From Pararhizobium gei (lineage in GTDB: Bacteria; Pseudomonadota; Alphaproteobacteria; Rhizobiales; Rhizobiaceae): a DNA stretch of 64,000 nt. Positions 41,844 to 51,633 of the stretch are shown in pieces. The translations under genes were made by a program, and so were the position numbers. The stretch lies in contig NZ_CP119409.1 in assembly GCF_029223885.1 (NCBI RefSeq), positions 2,940,001-3,004,000 on the forward strand, in the 5' to 3' direction. The notes under the pieces are model-generated. The model worked only from the letters and a program-made list of their open reading frames with translations. It was not told the DNA's origin and ran no database searches. Numbering within the stretch: the stretch's first letter is position 1; each line of letters starts with the position of its first letter.

Positions 41844-43700
41844 TCACTCCGCGGCCCGGATAACCTTCAGAAACGCATCTCCGAAACGCTCGCGTTTCGA
41901 CTGGCCGATACCCGGAATGGACAGAAGGTCGTCAATGCCAGCCGGACGCTCCTTGGAGAGGGCGATCAGCGTCGTATCCGGGAAAATGACATAGGGCGGG
42001 ACACCCATCGCCTTGGCGAGCGATGCGCGAAGCGCCCGCAACTGCTGGAACAGATCCTGATCACGGTCCGAAAGCTCTGTCCGCGCCGCAGGCGAACCGC
42101 CTTTCGAATGACGTGGCAGCTTGCCCGAAGCAGGACGGTCCTTGCGGAAGCGCACCTCGCGTTCGCGCTTGAAGACGGCGCGCGCCTCCGGTTGCAGTTT
42201 CAACGCACCGAAGGCCTGATGATCGACGCTGACGAAGCCGGCAGCCAGCAACTGCCGGTAGACCGATTGCCAGGTTTTCGCCGGGATGTCCTTACCCGCC
42301 CCGAAAACCGGCATGTCCGCATGGCCGAAGCGTGTGGTCTTTTCGTTCTCGTTGCCGAGCAGCACATCAATCAGATGGCCGGTGCCGAAACGCTCGCCGG
42401 TGCGGTAGATCGCCGCCAGTGCCCTGATGGCGGCATCCGTTCCGTCCCAGGTTTCCACAGGCTTCAGGCAGGTGTCGCAATTGCCGCAAGCGCCGGAATG
42501 CGCCTCCCCGAAATGCGCCAGGATCGCCTGCCTGCGGCAGCCCGGCGTTTCGCAGATGCCGAGCAGCGCATTGAGCTTGGCGCGCTCCACCCGCTTGATA
42601 TCGTCGGTGGAACCACCCTCGTCGATCATCCGGCCGCGCTGGATGACGTCGGCCATGCCATAGGCCATCCAGACATCGGAGGGCAGCCCGTCCCGCCCGG
42701 CGCGCCCGGTTTCCTGATAATAGGCTTCGACCGAGCCCGGCAGATCCAGATGGGCGACATAGCGGACATCCGGCTTGTCGATCCCCATGCCAAAGGCGAC
42801 GGTCGCGACCAGGCAGAGATCTTCTTCTTTGAGGAAAGCATCCTGATTGGCGTCACGCACCGCACGATCCATGCCGGCGTGATAGGCAAGCGCGCGGATC
42901 CCCTGCCCGTTCAGCCATTCGGCAGTGTCCTCCACCTTGGCCCGCGACAGGCAATAGACGATGCCGCTTGATCCCTTGTGCCGTGACAGGAAGCGCAAAA
43001 GCTGCTGGCGCGGCTGGTCGCGCTCGACGATTTCGTAGGCGATGTTCGGCCGGTCAAAACTGGTGGTAAAGACTTCCGCGGATCGCAAGCCCAGCCTGTC
43101 GATGATGTCCTCGCGGGTATGCGGATCGGCCGTCGCCGTCAGCGCCATGCGCGGCACGCCGGGGTAGAGATCGCCGAGATGACCGAGTTCACGATATTCC
43201 GGGCGAAAATCATGACCCCATTGGGACACACAATGCGCTTCGTCGATGGCAAAAAGCGCGATCCGCGCATTGCCGATCGTCTCCTTGAAGGCCGGGGTCA
43301 CGATGCGCTCGGGCGTGACATAGAGAAGGTCGAGTTCGCCACGGGCGATCGCCCGGCGGACATCGAGAAATTCGTCGCGCGTCAAGGACGAATTGAGCGC
43401 CGCTGCCCGTACCCCAACTTGCTTCAAGGCCTCGACCTGATCGCGCATTAGCGCAATCAGCGGCGAAACGACGATGCCGACGCCGTCCCTGCAAAGGGCG
43501 GGGATCTGGAAGCACAGCGACTTGCCGGCACCAGTCGGAAACAGCACCACGGCATCGCCGCCCGCCACGACCCGCTCCACCACGGCCGCCTGCTTGCCGC
43601 GAAAGGCGGAATAGCCGTAGACGGTCTTCAGGACGGAGAGCGGATTTTTGGCGCCTTCGGTTTCAAACAGGGGATCGACACGGTTGTGGGGCTGCGGCAT
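41844..43700 (-). CDS. recQ: ATP-dependent DNA helicase RecQ
   Basis: A 618-residue RecQ helicase, unwinding recombination intermediates. Motifs: Walker [17 protein letters not shown] (about 49-64), DEAH in [20 protein letters not shown], then the second lobe with [16 protein letters not shown] and [24 protein letters not shown] and [13 protein letters not shown] Zn-binding part has four Cys (CETPGCRR, then CGNCDTC), followed by RQC and a C-terminal HRDC-like domain ending [23 protein letters not shown] 43698-43700 is chosen since the preceding frame looks non-coding. It is inserted in the dnaG-rpoD interval. Confidence 0.96.
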   Translation of the reverse strand: MPQPHNRVDPLFETEGAKNPLSVLKTVYGYSAFRGKQAAVVERVVAGGDAVVLFPTGAGKSLCFQIPALCRDGVGIVVSPLIALMRDQVEALKQVGVRAAALNSSLTRDEFLDVRRAIARGELDLLYVTPERIVTPAFKETIGNARIALFAIDEAHCVSQWGHDFRPEYRELGHLGDLYPGVPRMALTATADPHTREDIIDRLGLRSAEVFTTSFDRPNIAYEIVERDQPRQQLLRFLSRHKGSSGIVYCLSRAKVEDTAEWLNGQGIRALAYHAGMDRAVRDANQDAFLKEEDLCLVATVAFGMGIDKPDVRYVAHLDLPGSVEAYYQETGRAGRDGLPSDVWMAYGMADVIQRGRMIDEGGSTDDIKRVERAKLNALLGICETPGCRRQAILAHFGEAHSGACGNCDTCLKPVETWDGTDAAIRALAAIYRTGERFGTGHLIDVLLGNENEKTTRFGHADMPVFGAGKDIPAKTWQSVYRQLLAAGFVSVDHQAFGALKLQPEARAVFKREREVRFRKDRPASGKLPRHSKGGSPAARTELSDRDQDLFQQLRALRASLAKAMGVPPYVIFPDTTLIALSKERPAGIDDLLSIPGIGQSKRERFGDAFLKVIRAAE

Positions 43701-43915
43701 GGAATCGCTTTCGTGGGGAAGCCTGGAGTATTGCACGGTCGAGGTGGAGGGCGCGAGACCCGAAATCGCGAGACTGCCAGGACAGGGTTTCCGATCCCGA
43801 CATGCCGCCTCTCGAACATCATATAGAAACCGACGGGGAGAAGTCGTAACTTTCAACGGTTGACTCAGAATTGCTGCAGTGCACCAGTAGTCCGTCAGTA
43901 CCGCAGCAACAACGA

Positions 43916-45040
43916 ATGGTGGACCGGGTGCGCTACGTCAGGGAATTCGAGGCTCTTCGCGGCGTGCTGGCGATCTGGGTCGTTCTGGGGCATGTGGCAA
44001 CGGCCAGCGCGCTGCGCGGACCGTTGATTGAAGCAAAACTCTATAATTTTCACGCCGTGACTGTTTTCATCCTCCTGAGCGGTTTTGCCATTGCCGCCTT
44101 GATCGACAAGAAACCTGAAACCTATCGTCTCTACATAACCCGGCGCGCCTTCAGGATATTTCCGGTCTATCTGTTTTATCTCGCACTCTCCGTTCTTCTC
44201 GCCAATTTTGCTCTGGAGACATGGGCGCATGCGCCTGACGGGGTGATGCAGGCCGCCCGGGTGACGATTGCCGCGGATACGATTGCCCACTGGCCATGGC
44301 ATCTTGTCGCCCACATTCCCGCTTTGCATGGTCTCGTCCCGCCCGGCCTGCTTCCATCGACCGATTACGCTTTTCTCGGGCAGGCCTGGAGCATATCGCT
44401 GGAATGGCAATATTATCTGATCGCACCTTTCCTCATCGGCATCCTGACGACACGCATGACCGCGCTGCATCTCGTGCTGCTTTTGGCCGGCGCGGCAGTC
44501 GTTGCCCTTATCCTTCCAAAAATGCCGGAAAGTTTTATCGGCAGATGGATGCCCGATTTCACTCTCGGGATAGCGACATTCTACTTCATGAAATACAGGG
44601 AATTCCAATCTCATCCGCTGCGCGCGATCCCGATCGTGAAAATCTGGGCGCTGATCATCGCGGGGCTGCTCCTGCAACGGTCGGCGAGCATGCTGCCCTA
44701 TCTCATCTGGGCGACCGTGATCATGCTGGTGATCAACGCCCGCGAGCAAAATAACGGTATCGCCACTGTCTTCAGCCGGGTTGCCAACGCAGGGCCGCTA
44801 CAGTGGATCGGCGGCATGGCCTATTCGATCTATCTGTCCCACATGATCGTGCTCATTCTTGCGTTGCGCGCCGTGCAGGCGACCGGCATCAACGACCCAT
44901 GGCCCCAGGCGGCGCTGCTCGTCGGCGCGACCCTGGCCGGGACATTGGCGATATCCAGATTGTCATATCTGTTCATCGAATTGCCATTTCACCAGTATGG
45001 ACGCAGCATCGGTCGGCGCCCCGAGGTCGCCCCGGCTTAG
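43916..45040 (+). CDS. acyltransferase family (Acyl_transf_3) membrane protein
   Basis: A 374-residue integral membrane O-acyltransferase of the OafA/NodX type. It begins [20 protein letters not shown] with the catalytic-type LRG and GH residues, and [14 protein letters not shown]. Ten or so hydrophobic helices follow, with [19 protein letters not shown] near 155 and [19 protein letters not shown] near 310. It probably acetylates a surface polysaccharide or lipid. ATG 43916 is used since the frame only extends 15 codons upstream to a TTG. It converges with dnaG, which ends 21 bp away. Confidence 0.92.
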   Translation: MVDRVRYVREFEALRGVLAIWVVLGHVATASALRGPLIEAKLYNFHAVTVFILLSGFAIAALIDKKPETYRLYITRRAFRIFPVYLFYLALSVLLANFALETWAHAPDGVMQAARVTIAADTIAHWPWHLVAHIPALHGLVPPGLLPSTDYAFLGQAWSISLEWQYYLIAPFLIGILTTRMTALHLVLLLAGAAVVALILPKMPESFIGRWMPDFTLGIATFYFMKYREFQSHPLRAIPIVKIWALIIAGLLLQRSASMLPYLIWATVIMLVINAREQNNGIATVFSRVANAGPLQWIGGMAYSIYLSHMIVLILALRAVQATGINDPWPQAALLVGATLAGTLAISRLSYLFIELPFHQYGRSIGRRPEVAPA

Positions 45041-45061
45041 ATCATCGCTCCAGCCGACCCC

Positions 45062-47077
45062 CTACCGCCCCGCCGGCCCCTTGACCCTGCCTGACAGCAC
45101 CCCGAACCCGTCGATGATCGCCTCCTGGTTTTCCAGCCGCGTCACCTCCAGCTGAACCTCCTGCAGGTTGCGCAGGATTTGGCTTACGGCATCATCGTCG
45201 CCGTCTTCCGTGGCATAGGCGAGTTCGGCCTGGAGTTCGTGCCGCTGCCACAGAAGCGCCTTGGTGCGCTTGTGCAGCGACAGGGCCTGGAGATAGCCTT
45301 CGCGGGCATCTTCCGGTGCCGCGGCGGTCGTCGCTGTCCACAGGCGAGCGAACCGGATCTGCTGGTCGAGCGCCTTCAGGAGATCGCCGAACCCTTCGGC
45401 CTCCAGCTGTTCCACGAGGGATTCACGCAAGAGGCGCGGCCCTTTTGCGGCAGCGGCGTTGAGAACAGAGGACCAGAAGCGCTGGAGTTCGCGATGATCG
45501 TAGTCGATCGCTGAGATCTCGTCATATTCCTCGAACAGAAGCTGCGGATGATTGACGATGGTCAGCGCCAGCACGCTTTCGCGCAGCGGCGGCAGCGCCT
45601 GATGGCCGCTGACCAGCGAGGAGCGCGCGAGGCGATCGGAAATGCCGGAGCGATCGGACGGCCGCTGGCCGCCACGCCCCTGCGGCCCGGTGCGATTGCC
45701 GCCCGGCCGCTGGTTGCGATCAAAGCCGCGCTGACCGCCCTGTTGGCGAGGCGGCCCCTGAAAGAACCGGTTGAGGCGATCGCGCACGTCCTGTCCATAA
45801 TGGCGGCGGACATTTTCGTCGGCGATGACGGAGACCACCTGTTTCAGCGACGCCTCAAGCTGGGCGCGGCCCTCCGGCGTGTCGAATGCGCCGTTCTGCA
45901 CCTCGCGGATCCACACCATTTCCGACAGCGAACGGGCAGAGGCCATCACCTTGTCGAACGGAGCGCGGCCTTCGTTTCGGACAAGATCGTCCGGGTCCTT
46001 GCCATCCGGCAGCATGGCGAACCGCACGGAAAAGCCCGGCTTGAGATGCGGCAGGGCGAGATCGACGGCCCGGTTAGCGGCACGAATGCCGGCGCCGTCG
46101 CCATCGAAGCACAGTACCGGCTGCGGCGTCAGCCTCCAGAGAAGTGCCATCTGGTTTTCGGTCAGCGCCGTGCCGAGCGGCGCGACGGCGTTTTCGATCC
46201 CCGCCTGATGCAGCGCGATGACGTCCATATAGCCTTCGACGGCGATGATGGTGCCGGCAGCATGGTCGTTCTGCCCGGTATTGCCGACGCGGCCGGCCCC
46301 GGACATCGCCTTGCGGGCACGGGCAAAATTGTAGAGCACGCTGCCTTTGTGAAAAAGCTCGGTCTCGTTGGAATTCAGATATTTCGCCGGTGCGTCCGGC
46401 GACATGGCGCGGCCGCCGAAGGCGATGACCTTTTCCCGCGACGACAGGATCGGGAACATGATGCGATCGCGAAACCGGTCGTAGGAGACGGGGATTTCCG
46501 GTCCGTGGACGACGAGACCGCAGGCTTCGATCTGATCCTTCGGCACGCCCTTGGCCGCCAGATGTTCCTTGAGCGCATTGCGGCTCTCCGGCGCATATCC
46601 CAGGCGGAACGTCTCGATGGTCCGGCCTGTCAGCCCCCGGTCGCGCAGATAGGCTCTGGCCTTGGCGCCGCCTGCCGTCTGCAGCTGCGCCTCGAAGAAC
46701 TGCGTCGCCATTTCCATGACATCCTGCAGGCCGGTGCGCTGCCGGTCACGCTTCTCTGCCTCGACATCCGGCTGCGGCATGGCAATGCCGGCGAGGTCGG
46801 CGATCTGCTGCACGGCTTCCGGAAAATTCATCCCGTCGAGATCGGTCAGAAAGCGGAAATGATCGCCGGACACGCCACAGCCGAAGCAATGATAACGGCC
46901 CTTGCGATCCTCGCAGTGGAAGCTCGGCGATTTCTCGCCGTGAAACGGGCAGCAGGCCCAGTAGTCGCCCTTCGACGCATTGGTCTTCTTGCGATCCCAG
47001 GTGACGCGTTTGCCGATCACGTCCGAAATGGGGACGCGGTCGCGGATCTCGTCAAGAAAGGAATTGGAAAAACGCAT
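45062..47077 (-). CDS. dnaG: DNA primase DnaG
   Basis: A 671-residue primase. The CHC2 zinc domain is at the N-terminus: WACCPFHGEKSPSFHCED, then YHCFGCGVSGD. The RNA polymerase core and TOPRIM domain follow: IIAVEGYMDVIALHQAGIEN and VLCFDGDGAGIRAANRA. A Gly/Arg/Gln-rich linker (PRQQGGQRGFDRNQRPGGNR) precedes the C-terminal DnaB-binding helices. ATG 47075-47077 is preceded by AGAGGTG. It makes primers for DNA replication. In many rhizobia it is next to rpoD; here 5.6 kb and five genes lie between them. Confidence 0.97.
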   Translation of the reverse strand: MRFSNSFLDEIRDRVPISDVIGKRVTWDRKKTNASKGDYWACCPFHGEKSPSFHCEDRKGRYHCFGCGVSGDHFRFLTDLDGMNFPEAVQQIADLAGIAMPQPDVEAEKRDRQRTGLQDVMEMATQFFEAQLQTAGGAKARAYLRDRGLTGRTIETFRLGYAPESRNALKEHLAAKGVPKDQIEACGLVVHGPEIPVSYDRFRDRIMFPILSSREKVIAFGGRAMSPDAPAKYLNSNETELFHKGSVLYNFARARKAMSGAGRVGNTGQNDHAAGTIIAVEGYMDVIALHQAGIENAVAPLGTALTENQMALLWRLTPQPVLCFDGDGAGIRAANRAVDLALPHLKPGFSVRFAMLPDGKDPDDLVRNEGRAPFDKVMASARSLSEMVWIREVQNGAFDTPEGRAQLEASLKQVVSVIADENVRRHYGQDVRDRLNRFFQGPPRQQGGQRGFDRNQRPGGNRTGPQGRGGQRPSDRSGISDRLARSSLVSGHQALPPLRESVLALTIVNHPQLLFEEYDEISAIDYDHRELQRFWSSVLNAAAAKGPRLLRESLVEQLEAEGFGDLLKALDQQIRFARLWTATTAAAPEDAREGYLQALSLHKRTKALLWQRHELQAELAYATEDGDDDAVSQILRNLQEVQLEVTRLENQEAIIDGFGVLSGRVKGPAGR

Positions 47078-47290
47078 GATCACCTCTGGGCCGCATTCAT
47101 ATAGGCGGTCACGGAAAGATACGCCAACTTTCCGCAATGCCGTGCCCGCTATTCACAGGCCTCGGCACAGGCCGAAGATGATATCGGACAACAATCGACG
47201 AGCCTCGCCACGGCTTTTGCCATGTCCAGGTCATCAAATCGAATTTGCATTGCATGCGGCTCTTCGGTTTCCGGCGGCAAAGCCTGAGGA

Positions 47291-47749
47291 TCAACGCCCG
47301 GAAAGAAGCTCCTTCAGAACGGCGGACGCCTTGGCGAAATCCATCTGGCCGGCATAACGCTCCTTCAGCACCGCCATGACCTTGCCCATATCCTTCGGGC
47401 CTGCAGCGCCCGTCTCGGCAATCGCCGCCGCGACATTTGCGCGGACTTCGGCTTCCGACAACTGCTTGGGCATGAAATCCTGTATGGCGAGGATCTCGGC
47501 CCGTTCTTTTGCGGCAAGTTCAGGACGGACATTGTCCTCATAGATCTTTGCCGATTCCTCGCGCTGCTTGACCATCTTGGCCAGAATCTGCAGGATTTCG
47601 TCGTCGCTCGCCTCAGCCTTACCGGCGGTGCGATTGGCGATGTCGCGGCTCTTGATCTCGGCCTGCACGAGGCGAATGGTCGAAAGCCGGGCCGAATCCC
47701 TGGATTTCATGGCATCCTTGAGGGCGGCAGCGAGTTGATCGCGCATCAT
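47291..47749 (-). CDS. GatB/YqeY domain-containing protein
   Basis: A 152-residue protein of the YqeY family, whose fold also forms the tail of GatB and Glu-tRNA amidotransferases. The signature is MRDQLAAALKDAMKSRDSARLSTIRLVQAEIKSRDIANR, then EILQILAKMVKQREESAKIYEDNVRPELAAKERAEI, and the final GKVMAVLKERYAGQMDFAKASAVLKELL. It is thought to aid tRNA-linked processes. ATG 47747-47749 follows AGGAG. The same order (YqeY, then dnaG) is common in rhizobia next to carA, which is divergent here. Confidence 0.92.
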   Translation of the reverse strand: MMRDQLAAALKDAMKSRDSARLSTIRLVQAEIKSRDIANRTAGKAEASDDEILQILAKMVKQREESAKIYEDNVRPELAAKERAEILAIQDFMPKQLSEAEVRANVAAAIAETGAAGPKDMGKVMAVLKERYAGQMDFAKASAVLKELLSGR

Positions 47750-48029
47750 TGTCGTTACTCCTGTTAAAGCCGCTACATAAACCAGGGGCCGGAGCGGGAG
47801 CAAATGATTTGCGGGAAATGCGGACAAAAGCACCGGGAAAAAGCATCCGCGGCCTCCTTGAATATTGACCTTGGGCGATGTGGCGGCTATTGACCGTCAC
47901 CTGCACAGACATCGTGATCAGGCCTGACAGCGTGCGCCCAGTTGCGCGCATCCGCCCGCCTGCACACCACAACGGCCGGCGCCGTCCAGTTGGACGCCGC
48001 CGAAGCGCCGCACGAACGGGATGAAGACA

Positions 48030-49235
48030 ATGACCGCGACAGCCCCCTGGACCACCGCAAAGCCGACTGCCCTGCTCGTTCTGGCCGATGGCACCGTCAT
48101 CGAAGGCAAGGGTATCGGGGCCACCGGCAAGGTGCAGGCGGAAGTCTGCTTCAATACCGCGCTAACCGGCTATCAGGAAATCATGACCGATCCGTCCTAT
48201 CTCGGGCAGATCGTCACCTTCACCTTTCCGCATATCGGCAATATCGGCGCCAACGACGAAGATATCGAAGACCTGACGCCGGCGGCACGCCACGGCGCGG
48301 TCGGCGTCATCTTCAAGGCCGACATCACCGCCCCCTCGAGCTACCGCGCCGAAAAACATCTCGATGCCTGGCTGAAGAGCCGCGGCATCATCGGCCTCTG
48401 CGGCATCGATACGCGGGCGCTGACCGCCTGGATCCGCGAGAACGGCGCCCCGAACGCAGTGATCGCCCATGATCCGAACGGTGTCTTCGACATCGACGCC
48501 CTGAAGGCCGAAGCAAAAGCCTGGAGCGGGCTCGAAGGTCTCGATCTGGCCAAGACCGCGTCCTCCGGTCAGACCTCGCGCTGGAGGGAGAAGCCCTGGG
48601 TCTGGAACGAAGGCTACGACGAACTGGCGGAGACCGACGCCACCCATCACGTCGTGGCGCTCGACTACGGCGTCAAGCGCAATATCCTGCGCCTGTTCAC
48701 CGGCCTCGGCTGCAAGGTCACCGTTATGCCGGCGACGACCACGGCAGAAGAGGTTCTGGCCCAGAAGCCGGACGGTATCTTCCTGTCGAACGGCCCGGGC
48801 GATCCGGCGGCAACCGGTGAATATGCCGTTCCGGTCATCCAGGATCTGATCAAGAGCGACATCCCGTTGTTCGGCATCTGCCTCGGCCACCAGATGCTGG
48901 GCCTGGCGCTCGGCGCCACCACCGAAAAGATGCACCAGGGGCATCACGGCGCCAACCATCCGGTCAAGGACCATACGACGGGCAAAGTCGAGATCGTCTC
49001 CATGAACCACGGCTTTGCTGTTGATTCGAAGTCTCTGCCTGATGGTGTTGAAGAGACTCACATTTCGCTGTTCGACGGCAGCAATTGCGGCCTGCGCCTT
49101 ACCGGCAAGCCGGTGTTCTCCGTGCAGCATCACCCGGAAGCCTCGCCCGGCCCGCAGGACAGCCACTACCTCTTCCGCCGCTTCATCAATCTGGTGCGCG
49201 AGAAAAAGGGCGAACCGGCGCTGGCGGAACGGTGA
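48030..49235 (+). CDS. carA: carbamoyl-phosphate synthase small subunit CarA
   Basis: A 401-residue glutamine-hydrolysing subunit that supplies ammonia to CarB for arginine and pyrimidine synthesis. The N-terminal domain runs from LLVLADGTVIEGKGIG with TALTGYQEIMTDPSYLGQIVTFT. The class I amidotransferase domain has FLSNGPGDPAAT, the nucleophile Cys in LFGICLGHQMLGLALG, and the His/Glu of SVQHHPEASPGPQD. ATG 48030 (MTATAPW) matches the usual rhizobial start; ATG 48021 is three codons upstream. carB is at 59061, so the two subunits are encoded 10 kb apart. Confidence 0.97.
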   Translation: MTATAPWTTAKPTALLVLADGTVIEGKGIGATGKVQAEVCFNTALTGYQEIMTDPSYLGQIVTFTFPHIGNIGANDEDIEDLTPAARHGAVGVIFKADITAPSSYRAEKHLDAWLKSRGIIGLCGIDTRALTAWIRENGAPNAVIAHDPNGVFDIDALKAEAKAWSGLEGLDLAKTASSGQTSRWREKPWVWNEGYDELAETDATHHVVALDYGVKRNILRLFTGLGCKVTVMPATTTAEEVLAQKPDGIFLSNGPGDPAATGEYAVPVIQDLIKSDIPLFGICLGHQMLGLALGATTEKMHQGHHGANHPVKDHTTGKVEIVSMNHGFAVDSKSLPDGVEETHISLFDGSNCGLRLTGKPVFSVQHHPEASPGPQDSHYLFRRFINLVREKKGEPALAER

Positions 49236-49267
49236 AATTTTCGGTGGCGGGCCGGTAGTCCTGATCC

Positions 49268-49969
49268 ATGGCTGCGAAGGGGACACTGGAGGTTCTTTTT
49301 CTCCACGCGCTGCCACTCGACAGTTCAATGTGGGACCGGCAGAGAGATCTTCTTCCCAGCGCCACGTATGCGCCGACGCTTTATCCTTTCGGCGAAAGCA
49401 TGGAAGAATGGGCCGACGCGGCGCTGAAGCCCATGAAAAGCGATCGCCTCATCGTCGTCGGTTGCTCTGTCGGCGGGTCCTGTGCGCTCGAAATTGCCGC
49501 CATCGCACCTGACCGCGTTGCGGCTTTGGTCCTGATAGGCACGAAAGCGCGACATCGACCCGACCCGGCATTCCATGCATCCGCGCTGCAGAACATTCGA
49601 GAACATGGCCTGGAAAAGGCTTGGCATACCTATTGGCAATCGCTATTTTCGCACAACGCCGATCTAAAGGTGATCGACGGCGCCAAAAAAATTGCGTTGC
49701 GGCAGTCAGAACACGAGGTCGCGCGCGGCGTTACAGTGTTTCACACCCGGCCGAGCCGCGATCAACTGCTGAGAGATTTTGTCAATCCCATCATTGTTAT
49801 CTCGGGCGGGGACGACCGCGCACCAGGTCCAAAAATCAGTGCTGAGCAGGCCGATCAAGCACAGCAGGGGCGTTTTCACGCCGTTCCCGAATGCGGCCAC
49901 TACGTGCCGCTCGAACGGCCCGCCACTCTCAACACGATCCTGCGGAAATTGATTTGCGACCATCAGTGA
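49268..49969 (+). CDS. alpha/beta hydrolase
   Basis: A 233-residue alpha/beta hydrolase fold protein. The start TLEVLFLHALPLDSSMWDRQ has the oxyanion region. The nucleophile elbow is in LIVVGCSVGGSCALEIAA (GxSxG as GCSVG, about 75-79). It ends IIVISGGDDRAPGPKIS with the acid, and FHAVPECGHYVPLERP with the catalytic His. It is similar in form to haloperoxidase/3-oxoadipate enol-lactonase-like hydrolases. The substrate is unknown. It follows carA by 32 bp on the same strand and could be cotranscribed. Confidence 0.87.
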   Translation: MAAKGTLEVLFLHALPLDSSMWDRQRDLLPSATYAPTLYPFGESMEEWADAALKPMKSDRLIVVGCSVGGSCALEIAAIAPDRVAALVLIGTKARHRPDPAFHASALQNIREHGLEKAWHTYWQSLFSHNADLKVIDGAKKIALRQSEHEVARGVTVFHTRPSRDQLLRDFVNPIIVISGGDDRAPGPKISAEQADQAQQGRFHAVPECGHYVPLERPATLNTILRKLICDHQ

Positions 49970-50053
49970 GAGAGGCGCGACATTTCTGAAGCCGGCAAAC
50001 ACGACGGGCGAGTGGAGTGATTCCGCCCGTCGCAAGTCCCCCTGCATGAGGGC

Positions 50054-51460
50054 TCAGGCTGGCAAAGCCAACAGCTTGCGTTCCCGCGACAGGAACCGGA
50101 AAAACCGCCAGGTGAGCGTGATGCTGGCGGCGGCAAGCCCCAGAACGAAGCCGTACCAGACGCCGACGCCGCCAAGGCCGGCGTGGAAGGCGAGCAGATA
50201 GGCGGCGACGAAACCGATCGCCCAGTAGGAGATCAGCGCCAGCACCATCGGCACCGTCGTATCCTTCAGCCCTCGCAACATGCCGGCCGCAAGCGCCTGC
50301 ACGCCGTCCACCAGCTGGAAGGCGCCGGCGATGACGATCAGCGGGCCGGCATAGGCCAGGACCTGCGCCGCGTCGGGCCTGCTTGTATCGAGATACAGCG
50401 CGGCAAGCTCGGTCGAAAACAGCGCGAAGACCGTGCTGCCGATCAGGGCGAAGCCGCAGCCGATGACGAGAACGGCAATCGCCCCCCGCTTGATACCCTC
50501 CGCATCGCGCCGACCATGCGCAAGGCCGATCCGTACCGTCGCGACCTGCGCCAGACCAAGCGGCACCATGAAGGCGATCGAGGCAAACTGCAGCGCGATG
50601 CCGTGCGCCGCCAGTTCGACCGTACCGATCATGCCCATCAGAAGCGACGCGACGGTGAACAGGCTGACTTCGGCAAGAATGGTCACGGCGATCGGCAGGC
50701 CGAGCTTGACGACATCCTTCAGCACAGGCCAGTCCGGCCGCCAGAACCGCACGAAGATCTCGTAAGCCCGCGTCTGCGGCTGCATCTGGATATAGGCGTA
50801 GAGCAGCACGAAGCTCAGCGTATTGACCGCCAGCGCCGAGATGGCCGCGCCGACGATGCCGAGAGCCGGGGCGCCGAAATGGCCGAAGATGAAGACATAG
50901 CAAAGCAGCGCATTCGCCGCGAGCACTGCGATCGTGACGTAAAGAATGATGCCGGCGCGCTCCAGGGAACTCAGAAAGCCCCGCAACACCATGAAGAGCA
51001 GCGCCGGAAACATGCCCCACAGAGCGACGCGCAGATAGCGTCCGGCAAGGGCTGCGACCTCGGGCTGCTGATGCATCGCCAAAAGCACCGATTCAGCATG
51101 CCAGAGAAGCGGCATGGTCAAAACCCCATAGCCGAGCACCGCCCACATGCCCATGCGCACCGCCCGGCGAACGGCGACAAGATCGCCACGTCCCTGCGCC
51201 TGCGCCACAATCGGCACGACCGCATTGGCGAAGCCCGACCCGAAGATGAAAACCGTAAAGAAGGTCTGCGCCGCAAGAACCATGGCCGCCAGTTCCGTTG
51301 TCCCGAGCCTGCCGACCATCAGCACGTCTGTTGCGTGGATTGCAAACTGGGCAAGCTGCGCACAGACGAAGGGAACGCCAAGCGCAATGCTGGCGCGATA
51401 ATGCGCCGGCCAGGAATTATCGGGGCGGCCCCTGTACAGGGTGTGGCTTGACGTCGACAT
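50054..51460 (-). CDS. MATE family efflux transporter
   Basis: A 468-residue, 12-helix exporter of cations or drugs coupled to Na+ or H+. The start at ATG 51458-51460 (MSTSSHTLYRGRPDN) is inside a longer frame; the first membrane segment is SIALGVPFVCAQLAQFAIHA. The MATE signature is visible in helices 1 and 7 (ATDVLMVGRLGTTELAAMVL, and LAAHGIALQFASIAFMVPLGLAQVATVRIG). It resembles NorM-like proteins. It is directly downstream of the MFS exporter gene on the same strand, so two drug exporters may form one unit. Confidence 0.93.
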   Translation of the reverse strand: MSTSSHTLYRGRPDNSWPAHYRASIALGVPFVCAQLAQFAIHATDVLMVGRLGTTELAAMVLAAQTFFTVFIFGSGFANAVVPIVAQAQGRGDLVAVRRAVRMGMWAVLGYGVLTMPLLWHAESVLLAMHQQPEVAALAGRYLRVALWGMFPALLFMVLRGFLSSLERAGIILYVTIAVLAANALLCYVFIFGHFGAPALGIVGAAISALAVNTLSFVLLYAYIQMQPQTRAYEIFVRFWRPDWPVLKDVVKLGLPIAVTILAEVSLFTVASLLMGMIGTVELAAHGIALQFASIAFMVPLGLAQVATVRIGLAHGRRDAEGIKRGAIAVLVIGCGFALIGSTVFALFSTELAALYLDTSRPDAAQVLAYAGPLIVIAGAFQLVDGVQALAAGMLRGLKDTTVPMVLALISYWAIGFVAAYLLAFHAGLGGVGVWYGFVLGLAAASITLTWRFFRFLSRERKLLALPA

Positions 51461-51633
51461 GATGAATTCGGCCCTTGGCTGCCTCGCCCGCGACCCGAAC
51501 GGGCCATCGGACAGGCTTATGCGATAGAGCAGCCACCGGTACAGCACCAGCAACAAAGGCACAAATGCATATTTTTTCATCCAGTCATCACAGAATTTGA
51601 TGGTTTTTAGGGCTTTCGCAGCCGTCAAGACCA

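Noticed and set aside
45548..47104. 518-codon plus-strand ORF
   Set aside because: Antisense shadow of dnaG.
47750..48029. attenuator or riboswitch ahead of carA
   Set aside because: No leader peptide, paired alternative hairpins or known aptamer core could be identified in this 280-bp stretch.
50183..51451. 422-codon plus-strand ORF
   Set aside because: Antisense to the MATE transporter; composition reflects reversed hydrophobic codons.
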